64,000 nucleotides of DNA, taken from the NCBI GenBank assembly GCA_008680965.1, contig NAKE01000001.1:186001-250000 (forward strand), given 5' to 3'. Under the pieces are notes generated by a model. The model was not told the DNA's origin. It did no database searches and saw only the letters and a program-made list of their open reading frames with translations. The DNA is from Collinsella aerofaciens. GTDB lineage: Bacteria; Actinomycetota; Coriobacteriia; Coriobacteriales; Coriobacteriaceae. Made by a program: the position numbers and the translations under genes. Of this stretch, positions 38,725 through 45,761 are shown piece by piece (the first letter of the stretch is position 1; each line of letters begins with the position of its first letter).

Positions 38725-39480
38725 CTATTTGCTGGCTTTCGACGAGCCCCCGCTCGCCTTTTGGTATTCGTCCTTAAAGGCCTTGAACATACCGCGCGTC
38801 TTGCCGAGCTGCTTGCCCAGCGCGCGACTGCCCTTGTCCACGGCGACCGAACCCTTGTCATCGAGCACCTTGGCGCCCTTCTTGACCTTATCGCCCACCA
38901 TGACGCTTGCCTCGGCAGCCTTTGCGGCGGCGCCGCCCGAATACCCGAGCGACTTGACCTCGTCCGAAACGATCATCGCGCCGTCCGCATAGCCGCGCAG
39001 CATCGTCGGCGGCATCTGCGTGTCGCCCACCAGCACACTCGAGGCAGTGCCGGCGGTCACGTAGAACGTCTGCACGATGCCCGAACGCGGCTTGAACTCC
39101 ACATCCGAGCAATAGCCCACGACATCGCCCGACTCCGTGCGCACGTCCATGCCAACCCAGATAATGCAATCGTCCAGGTTGATGTCGAGGCGCTTGGCCG
39201 CAGCGGCATCGTAGGTGCCCTTGACGTCGTCAACCGCGATGGCGCCCTCGTAGACGCCAATGGCATCGAGCGCCACAAATCGGTCGGGGCGCTCGATCAT
39301 GCCCGCGATATCGGACTGGCGCACCATAAAGCCCACCACGCGCGTACCGCCCGGGGTAAAGACCGGAAAGTGAATCTTGCCGAGCTTTTTAGGGCTGCGC
39401 GGCGTGCCGTCTTTTTTGGTGCGCTTATCCTCGGTAGGCTTGCGATAGATCTTGGCGCCGACAAAATCCCCGGCGCGCAT
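38725..39480 (-). CDS. PRC-barrel domain protein
   Basis: 251 residues. Two PRC-barrel-like parts (about 1-90 with GKIHFPVFTPGGTRVVGFMV; 95-165 with DCIIWVGMDVRTESGDVVGY), a Gly/Ala-rich segment, and a basic Lys-rich tail ending SKASK. No signal or membrane segment. Its ATG overlaps the stop of the YtxH gene by one base (TAATG), so the pair is coupled. PRC barrels bind RNA or membrane protein partners; the specific role is unknown. Confidence 0.75.
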   Translation of the reverse strand: MRAGDFVGAKIYRKPTEDKRTKKDGTPRSPKKLGKIHFPVFTPGGTRVVGFMVRQSDIAGMIERPDRFVALDAIGVYEGAIAVDDVKGTYDAAAAKRLDINLDDCIIWVGMDVRTESGDVVGYCSDVEFKPRSGIVQTFYVTAGTASSVLVGDTQMPPTMLRGYADGAMIVSDEVKSLGYSGGAAAKAAEASVMVGDKVKKGAKVLDDKGSVAVDKGSRALGKQLGKTRGMFKAFKDEYQKASGGSSKASK

Positions 39481-39875
39481 TATGCCTCTGTCGAAGGCTC
39501 CGCGGCCTCGGCGTCGGCCTCGACGGCGTTCTCGACCACGACATCGGCGGCGGGCGTCACGTTACCGCCCGAGATGGCGTCGTTGAGCTGCTCGCGCAGC
39601 TGGTCCATGCGCTCGCGGGCAAGGTCAACCTTGGCACGCAGGTCATCGGTCTTGGCGTCGACCATCGGGCCAAAATCGTTGACCGCAGCGCGGGCCTCCT
39701 CGGCACCGTGCTCGTAGGTGTCGCGCATGTTATCCCAGGCGTCGTTGGCGATATCGGCAGCCATGGCGCGGGTCTCGGCGCCCGAGCGCGGAGCCAGGGC
39801 AACGCCGATGATGGCGCCGGCGGCGGCACCGAAGAGCGCACCCGAGATAAAGTTGAAAGTCTTACCCATGTTCAT
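39480..39875 (-). CDS. YtxH-domain protein
   Basis: 131 residues. An N-terminal Gly/Ala-rich membrane helix (FISGALFGAAAGAIIGVALAP) is followed by RSGAETR, the typical YtxH continuation. An amphipathic helical, coiled-coil-prone stretch (35-100) and an acidic Ala/Glu tail complete it. Small membrane-anchored proteins of this family are linked to general stress in Firmicutes. A second ATG two codons on (39869) is also possible; AGGAG is closer to 39875. Confidence 0.75.
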   Translation of the reverse strand: MNMGKTFNFISGALFGAAAGAIIGVALAPRSGAETRAMAADIANDAWDNMRDTYEHGAEEARAAVNDFGPMVDAKTDDLRAKVDLARERMDQLREQLNDAISGGNVTPAADVVVENAVEADAEAAEPSTEA

Positions 39876-40005
39876 TCCTCTCCTGCGGGCACCTCGGCGC
39901 CCACCGTTTGAATGCTGTCCATTATACCCGCAGCGCAGCGCTTGCCGTCTTGCTCATCTGCGTACGGTAAAGGCGCAGGTACATGATGGTGATAAGCGGA
40001 TGAGC

Positions 40006-40851
40006 CTACTCCTGCGGCATGGCAGGCATGGCCACTGTAGCGCCCGGGTCCTCGCCGGCGCCGTCAACGAGCGGCAGCGCTCCCTCGCGCGCGGGGGCCA
40101 CCGGAGCCGTCGCCGCGCCACCGTAGACGGCAGCGGGGGCCTCGTGGCTTTCGGCGGTCGCGCCCTCGGTATCGATTGCCTCCTGCGGCTCGTCGTCAAA
40201 GCTCGGGACGCCCTGGGGCTCCGCGAGCTCGGGCTCGGAAGCCGCCTCGGCAGGCGCCTCGTCGACAGGATCGACGGCAGCCTCGGCAGGCTCGACGCCC
40301 TCGGCCGTGTCCCCGGCCTCGCCCTCGGCGTTCGCGGCGGCGACGGCCTCGTGCGGGTCCTTGCCCTCGGCCTCGGCGCGCATACCCAGCACCAGGTTGC
40401 GCAGGCCCGCGACCGTACCGTCCACATCGGGAGCGGGCTGGTCGGCATGCAGATAGGCCCAATCCATCATAAAGGTCGCCGAAGACAGCGCGCCGATGGC
40501 CAGCGCGTCGTCGGGACACGAAAGCTCGACCTCAAAGACGCGCTCATCGTGCTCGCTTACGCGGGTGCGGCCGCACGAAATGCTGCCGGCAAGCCCGGTC
40601 TCGTTCATGAGCTCGACCGTCACGTGCTCCAGCAGATGGCAAAGCTCGGTCTGGCCCATGCAGTCCTGGAATTCGCGACCGGAATCGCCCAGGCACAGGT
40701 GCTTGGCAATTGCGGGTACCAGGTAGTACACGCGCGCCGTGGCCTCGATGTCCTCCGAGGTCATGAGCGGCATGCCGGGGTTCACCAGCACGTGCGCGCA
40801 GATCTTGTCCTCGCTGACGGTGACCTTAAGGATGTTGAACAGGCCTGCCAT
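40006..40851 (-). CDS. Protein with cyanophycin-synthetase-N-like domain
   Basis: 281 residues. Residues 1-150 form a folded domain containing ELCHLLEHVTVELMNETGL and SCGRTRV, which resemble the HVxEHVALELQ...GRTR segment of the N-terminal domain of cyanophycin synthetase (CphA). The ATP-grasp and Mur-ligase parts of CphA are absent. From 155 on comes a long acidic, Ala/Glu/Pro-rich low-complexity tail. No signal peptide. The resemblance is from pattern memory and needs a profile search. Downstream of the CNNM-type gene (24-base gap), probably co-transcribed. Confidence 0.55.
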   Translation of the reverse strand: MAGLFNILKVTVSEDKICAHVLVNPGMPLMTSEDIEATARVYYLVPAIAKHLCLGDSGREFQDCMGQTELCHLLEHVTVELMNETGLAGSISCGRTRVSEHDERVFEVELSCPDDALAIGALSSATFMMDWAYLHADQPAPDVDGTVAGLRNLVLGMRAEAEGKDPHEAVAAANAEGEAGDTAEGVEPAEAAVDPVDEAPAEAASEPELAEPQGVPSFDDEPQEAIDTEGATAESHEAPAAVYGGAATAPVAPAREGALPLVDGAGEDPGATVAMPAMPQE

Positions 40852-40875
40852 AACTCTCCCCTACTCTTCCTTACC

Positions 40876-42249
40876 CTACTCGTCGCCGTCGTGCGGGTCC
40901 GCAGAGCCCGCACCAGACGCCGTCGGCTCGTCTGCCGAGGGCTCGGAATCCTTCTTATCGGTTTCGGCCGGAGCAATCACGCGAATGAGCGAGATGCGCT
41001 GGCCACGCATCGACTGCACCTTAAACTTGTACCCCGCAACCTCAAACACCTCTCCGATGTCGGGCACCGAGTCGCAAAGCTCCAAAATCCAGCCGGCGAT
41101 GGTCTCATAATCATCGCTTTCCTCGAGCGGCCAACCAAGCTCAATCGCGTCATCGCACGAAAAACGCCCATCGACGAGCCACTCGCGGCGCGAAAGGCGC
41201 GTGAGGTACTTGTTGTCGGGGTCGAACTCGTCCTCGATCTCGCCCACGATCTCCTCGACGATGTCCTCGATGGTGATGATGCCGGCCGTGCCACCGTACT
41301 CGTCCACGACCACTACGATCTGGTCGTGCGAGGTCTGCATCTCGGACAGCAGCGGCAGGATGTCCTTGGTGTCGGGCACAAAGGTGGCGTCGCGCAAAAA
41401 GTCGGCGATGGGCTGGTCGCCCTTGCCGTCGAGCGAAGGCTGAATCAGGTCCTTGATGTGCGCGATGCCGGCGACGTTGTCGGGATCCTCGTGATAGACG
41501 GGGATGCGGCTAAAGCCGGTCTGGCGCATGGCGGACAGCACGTCGGCGACCGTCTCGTCGTCCTCGCACATGGTGGTGTCCACGCGCGGCACCATGACCT
41601 CGCGGGCAACGGTGTCTCCCAGGTCGAAGATCTCGTGGATCATGCGCTTTTCCTCGTCGAGCAGATCGTCCTGCTCCGAGACCATGTATTTGATCTCTTC
41701 CTCCGAGACGTTTTGGCGGTCGTCGGCGCTCTTGATGCGCAGGATGCGGGCCAGGCCGTCGGAGCAGGCACCGGTCAGCCACACGAGCGGGCGGGCGATC
41801 TTTTGGAACACGGAGAGCGGTCCCACGACCTGCTTGGATACGCCTTCGGCATTAGCCAGGCCGATGCGCTTGGGCACAAGCTCGCCAACCACGATGGACA
41901 CGAAGGCGACGGCGACGGTGATGATGACCGGCGCCAGGCCGCGCGCGACGGCGGAAAGCGGCGCGATGCCAAAGCTCATGAGCCACGTGGCAAGCGGGTC
42001 GGACAGGCTCGTCGAGGCGACGGCGGACGAGGCGAAGCCCACGAGCGTGATGGCGACCTGGATGGTGGCGAGCAGCTGGTCGGAGTCGGCGGCCAGCTTA
42101 ATGGCGCGCTCGGCGCGCTTGTCGCCTTCCTCGGCATCGTGCTCCAACACGGCGCGCTTAGCCGTGGTGAGCGCCATCTCGGACATGGAGAAGTAGCCGT
42201 TGATGAGGGTCAAAACGAGGGTGGTGATAAGGGAGATGGTTATGTCCAT
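40876..42249 (-). CDS. CNNM/CorC-type hemolysin-family membrane protein
   Basis: 457 residues. DUF21/CNNM membrane domain (1-185; INGYFSMSEMALTTAKRA, GELVPKRIGLANAE), a pair of CBS domains (about 205-325; REVMVPRVDTTM) and a CorC_HlyC domain (about 340-425; EYGGTAGIITIEDIVEEIVGEI lies just before it). The family is tied to Mg and Co export or homeostasis. The acidic tail (430-457) is low complexity. Together with the transporter genes at 33810-36925 it forms a loosely spaced Mg-related region. The ribosome-binding site is weak. Confidence 0.9.
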   Translation of the reverse strand: MDITISLITTLVLTLINGYFSMSEMALTTAKRAVLEHDAEEGDKRAERAIKLAADSDQLLATIQVAITLVGFASSAVASTSLSDPLATWLMSFGIAPLSAVARGLAPVIITVAVAFVSIVVGELVPKRIGLANAEGVSKQVVGPLSVFQKIARPLVWLTGACSDGLARILRIKSADDRQNVSEEEIKYMVSEQDDLLDEEKRMIHEIFDLGDTVAREVMVPRVDTTMCEDDETVADVLSAMRQTGFSRIPVYHEDPDNVAGIAHIKDLIQPSLDGKGDQPIADFLRDATFVPDTKDILPLLSEMQTSHDQIVVVVDEYGGTAGIITIEDIVEEIVGEIEDEFDPDNKYLTRLSRREWLVDGRFSCDDAIELGWPLEESDDYETIAGWILELCDSVPDIGEVFEVAGYKFKVQSMRGQRISLIRVIAPAETDKKDSEPSADEPTASGAGSADPHDGDE

Positions 42250-42357
42250 CGGGAGTTTCTCGAACCTCCAAGATTCGGGACGTTAGGGTAAAACGTTGAT
42301 GGCGGATAGGGCAATTGCGCTGGCGACCGAGCGGGGGCACGGGCGCTGGCGTGGTCG

Positions 42358-43041
42358 CTAGATTACGAAGAGGATCACCGCCATGAACTGGAAGATGCTG
42401 CCGGCGAGCACCCACAGGTGAAACACGCTGTGCAGATAGCGCACGTTTTTGGCGATATAGAACGGCACGCCCGCGGTGTAGCACACGCCGCCGACGGCGA
42501 GCAGGGCAAGCGCCACAGGGTTGAGCAGTGCCACAAGTTCGGGCAGCTTAAAGACAACGAGCCAGCCCATCAGCAGGTAGACCAGGCCACTTACCCAGTG
42601 CGGTTGACGCTCGCGCATAAAGCACTCGAGGGCGATGCCGATAATGGCGATGGCCCATACGGCAAAGAACAGCATAGGACCGCCGTCGTTTGCGAGCGTG
42701 ATGAGACAAAACGGCGTATAGCTGCCGGCTATGAGCAGGTAGATGCAGCTATGGTCGATGATGCGAAACACGCGCTTGGCGCGAGCGGGCTGAATCGCAT
42801 GGTAGAGCGTGGAGGCAAGGTATTCGAGGATAATGCTGACACCATAGACAATCGCCGCGGCCATGTGGGCCGGGCCTCCGCCGCGCAGGGCGGCGAATAC
42901 GATCAGGAGCACCAGACCCGCGATACCCAGCAGGCAGCCGACACCATGGGTGACGGAGTTCATGATCTCCTCGCCCACCGTGTAGTGTGGAACGGCCGCG
43001 GTCTTGGGTCGCGGCTTAGAACTGTCGCTCGAATCGGACAT
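42358..43041 (-). CDS. Hemolysin III family protein (PAQR-like)
   Basis: 227 residues from ATG 43041; a TTG at 43059 is in frame but overlaps the GGAGG site. Seven membrane helices with the family residues (NSVTHGVGCLLG, EYLASTLYHA, FRIIDHSCIYLLIAGSYTPF, LHSVFHLWVLAGS) that supply the putative metal-binding Asp and His. Despite the name, the role is membrane homeostasis rather than proven haemolysis. The short cytoplasmic N-terminus is Ser/Asp-rich. Confidence 0.9.
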   Translation of the reverse strand: MSDSSDSSKPRPKTAAVPHYTVGEEIMNSVTHGVGCLLGIAGLVLLIVFAALRGGGPAHMAAAIVYGVSIILEYLASTLYHAIQPARAKRVFRIIDHSCIYLLIAGSYTPFCLITLANDGGPMLFFAVWAIAIIGIALECFMRERQPHWVSGLVYLLMGWLVVFKLPELVALLNPVALALLAVGGVCYTAGVPFYIAKNVRYLHSVFHLWVLAGSIFQFMAVILFVI

Positions 43042-43148
43042 GCCGGTTACATCCTCCAACGTAAAGAGTTCTCAACACTATATCAAAGCGTCTAGGTACG
43101 TGCGAAATTTGCACCATACGTGACCCTTTGTTTACCCATTCTTTGCCT

Positions 43149-43207
43149 GTTGACGCATCAACGGCGAACGTCCATAATGCGCTTGCATTAAATGTTGACG
43201 TATTAAC
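43149..43207 (+). promoter_or_regulatory. Promoter with two GTTGAC-N2-AT(C/T)AAC operators
   Basis: -35 TTGACG (43150-43155), 17-base spacer, -10 CATAAT (43173-43178). Palindrome GTTGACGCATCAAC (43149-43162) overlaps the -35, and GTTGACGTATTAAC (43194-43207) lies just after the start of transcription. This is the arrangement of a repressible promoter. The same core is at 1862-1875. Confidence 0.65.
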
Positions 43208-43227
43208 ATCTTATAGGAGAATACCGC

Positions 43228-44193
43228 ATGGCTCAAAACGCACGTTCCCATCGAAAGCTCAAGATGGCCGGCATCGTTGCACTGGTGGTTGTCGTTGTGC
43301 TGCTCGGATTTGCCGGCAACTTTCTGTTTGACTTCGCGCTGAATCCCCAAGCGCCGTACACCATGAAGATGATGCAGGATAGCAAGAACGACAAAGAAGG
43401 CGAGCAGCCGGATGCCGAGGACACCGAGGCGCGGGCATGGTTTAAAGAAAATCGCAAGAGCAGCAGCCTCACCGCAGATGACGGAACCGAGCTCGCCGCT
43501 TGGTTTTTTGCCGCCTCGGAGAACACCCACGATTACGCCGTCTGCCTGCATGGATATACCAACGAGCCCATCGGCATGGCCCGATACGTCAAGCGATTCC
43601 ACGACCGCGGCATGAACGTGCTCGCGCCTGCCGCCCGCGCCCACGAGCGCTCCGGCGGCGACTATATCGGCATGGGCTGGCCCGAGCGCCTCGATGTCGT
43701 TGCATGGATTGGGCGGATCGTTCAGGCTGACCCCGAGGCGCGCATCCTGGTCTTTGGCGAGTCGATGGGTGCAGCAACTGCCATGAACGTCGCGGGGGAA
43801 TCTCTACCCGCAAACGTAAAATGCATTATCGAGGACTGTGGTTATACGAGTGTTTGGGACGAGTTTTCCCTGCAACTCAAGGACGTGTTCGGCCTGCCCA
43901 GCTTTCCCTTGCTCGATGTAGCAAACTTGGTGTGCAACGTGCGCGCGGGCTACGACTTTCATAAGGCGAGCAGTGTGGAGCAACTCAAACACGCGACGGT
44001 TCCCATGCTGTTTATCCACGGCGACCAGGACACCTTTGTGCCGTACAGCATGCTCGACCAAAACTACGACGCGTGCGCCAGCAAGGTCAAGCAAAAGCTC
44101 ACCATCCATGGCGCCACCCACGCCAAGAGTGCGCAAGTTGACCCCGAGCTCTACTGGAACACAGTCAACAACTTCCTCGACGAGTATTTTTAG
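43228..44193 (+). CDS. Membrane-anchored alpha/beta hydrolase
   Basis: 321 residues. An N-terminal transmembrane anchor (13-33), then a short linker and an alpha/beta-hydrolase domain (about 75-321). Triad candidates: Ser179 in FGESMGAA, Asp268 in HGDQDTF and His298 in GATHAKS. The oxyanion region is CLHGYTNEP. It resembles the FrsA/YqkD-type hydrolases exposed outside the membrane. GGAG (43216-43219) before the ATG. Regulated by the palindromic promoter just upstream. Substrate unknown; detoxification or envelope ester cleavage are possibilities. Confidence 0.85.
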   Translation: MAQNARSHRKLKMAGIVALVVVVVLLGFAGNFLFDFALNPQAPYTMKMMQDSKNDKEGEQPDAEDTEARAWFKENRKSSSLTADDGTELAAWFFAASENTHDYAVCLHGYTNEPIGMARYVKRFHDRGMNVLAPAARAHERSGGDYIGMGWPERLDVVAWIGRIVQADPEARILVFGESMGAATAMNVAGESLPANVKCIIEDCGYTSVWDEFSLQLKDVFGLPSFPLLDVANLVCNVRAGYDFHKASSVEQLKHATVPMLFIHGDQDTFVPYSMLDQNYDACASKVKQKLTIHGATHAKSAQVDPELYWNTVNNFLDEYF

Positions 44194-44235
44194 GCGAATA
44201 GCAACGTCTGAGGCTTTATCTGACCCCCTATTTTC

Positions 44236-44357
44236 GGAAGTATGCGGCAAAATCTGGAACTGCCGACCAGACCACAGTTTTACCAACAATTTATCAGGGG
44301 TTTTGTTGCCAAAAAACGTCGTGTGCTCGGCGGTCTCGAAATTTGCCGCATACTTCC
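44236..44357. repeat. 122-bp inverted-repeat element
   Basis: GGAAGTATGCGGCAAA (44236-44251) and its exact complement (44342-44357) flank a 90-base, AT-richer interior without an ORF. It lies between convergent genes, immediately before their terminator. Confidence 0.65.
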
Positions 44358-44358
44358 A

Positions 44359-44397
44359 AAAAGCCGCCCGTGAGCGCTGTGCCCACGGGCGGCTTTT
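44359..44397. terminator. Bidirectional terminator
   Basis: AAAAGCCGCCCGTG (44359-44372) pairs with CACGGGCGGCTTTT (44384-44397), with T runs on both strands. It serves the convergent hydrolase (plus) and DUF362 (minus) genes. Confidence 0.88.
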
Positions 44398-44443
44398 GCT
44401 CTACTTGCCCAGAAAAGCGCTTGATTTGTCCAATAACTAGGCG

Positions 44444-45649
44444 CTACTTGACCTCGATGAGCTCGTACTTGCTCGTGCCCAGGCCGATCTTCTCGGCGTG
44501 CGCGATGCAGGTGCGCCAGTCGGTGTCGGGATGCGTGATGCAGAAGGGGTCCTTGGCCTGATCGCCCTCCAGATGCTCGTGGTTGTGCTCCATCTTGGCC
44601 GCGCTATCGGTAAGCTCGGTGTTGGGCAGCGGCTCGGATGCCATGACGGCATCGGCACAGGCCTGGTCGATGGCGACCGGGTCGAAGCTCGCGAACATGC
44701 CGATATCGTTGACGATAGGCGTGTCGTTTTCGGGATGACAGTCGCAGTTGGGGCTGATGTCCATGGCGAGCGAGATGTGGAAGCTCGGGCGGCCGTCGAC
44801 GACGGCCTTGGTGTACTCGGCGATTTTGCAGTTGAGCACGTCGGCCGCAGCGTCATAGCCGGGCTTGATGCAGTCCTGGTTGCATGCCGCAATGCAGCGT
44901 CCGCAACCCACGCAGCGATCGTGGTCGATGGCGGCCACGTGCACCGTGCGGGTGTTGCCGTTGGCAAGCTCGCGCTCGCGGGTGTCGTCAAACGAGATAG
45001 CGTTGTGCGCGCAGATCTTTTCGCAAGCACGGCAGCCAACGCAGTGCTCGGTCGCGACGTTCGGCTTGCCGGCGGCATGCTGCTCCATCTTGCCGGCACG
45101 GCTGCCGCCTCCCATGCCCAGGTTCTTCATGGCGCCGCCAAAGCCGGCCTGCTCATGGCCCTTAAAGTGGGTGAGGCTGATCACGATATCGGCATCCATG
45201 AGTGCCCGACCGATCTTGGCCTCGCGCACGTACTCGCCGCCCTCGACCGGGACGAGCGCCTCGTCGGTACCCTTGAGGCCGTCGGCGATGATGATCTGGC
45301 AACCCGTGGCATACGGGGTAAAGCCGTTCTGATAGGCGGTATCGATGTGCTCGAGCGCGTTTTTGCGGCTACCGACGTAGAGCGTGTTGCAGTCGGTGAG
45401 GAAGGGCTTGCCTCCCAGCTCCTTCACGACATCCGCGACGGCGCGGGCGTAGTTGGGGCGCAAAAAGCTCAAATTGCCCAGCTCGCCAAAGTGAATCTTG
45501 ATGGCGACGAACTTGTTCTCAAAGTCGATCTGCTCGATACCGGCGCGACGGATGAGGCGCTTAAGTTTGTCGAGCTGGCTCTCGCGAGCATGCGTGCGCA
45601 GGTTGGTAAAGTACACCTTAGCGGGTGCTGCGGGTGCAGTTGCGGTCAT
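44444..45649 (-). CDS. DUF362 protein with two 4Fe-4S clusters
   Basis: 401 residues. A DUF362 domain covers most of the chain (KVYFTNLRTHA at the start, ISLTHFKGHEQAGFGGAMKN in the middle). It is interrupted around 205-260 by two bacterial ferredoxin motifs, CVGCRACEKIC and CVGCGRCIAAC. Further cysteines sit in NCDCHPEN. Cytoplasmic, presumably an electron carrier or Fe-S enzyme of unknown reaction, common in anaerobes. Monocistronic. Confidence 0.88.
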   Translation of the reverse strand: MTATAPAAPAKVYFTNLRTHARESQLDKLKRLIRRAGIEQIDFENKFVAIKIHFGELGNLSFLRPNYARAVADVVKELGGKPFLTDCNTLYVGSRKNALEHIDTAYQNGFTPYATGCQIIIADGLKGTDEALVPVEGGEYVREAKIGRALMDADIVISLTHFKGHEQAGFGGAMKNLGMGGGSRAGKMEQHAAGKPNVATEHCVGCRACEKICAHNAISFDDTRERELANGNTRTVHVAAIDHDRCVGCGRCIAACNQDCIKPGYDAAADVLNCKIAEYTKAVVDGRPSFHISLAMDISPNCDCHPENDTPIVNDIGMFASFDPVAIDQACADAVMASEPLPNTELTDSAAKMEHNHEHLEGDQAKDPFCITHPDTDWRTCIAHAEKIGLGTSKYELIEVK

Positions 45650-45732
45650 AGATATATCCCCTCGGTCTATATGGCGTTACAGACATAGAGGATGGTACCA
45701 GTTAAAGCAGAGTTAAAGTCAAGTACGGCACC

Positions 45733-45761
45733 TAGTCATTGGGGACAGACTTAAATGACTA
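45733..45761. repeat. Stop-codon-embedded hairpin
   Basis: TAGTCATT (45733-45740) pairs with AATGACTA (45754-45761), loop GGGGACAGACTTA. The right arm contains the TAG stop of the FtsX-type permease gene. Sibling of 37220-37248; the sequence is also part of 49221-49280. Confidence 0.65.
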
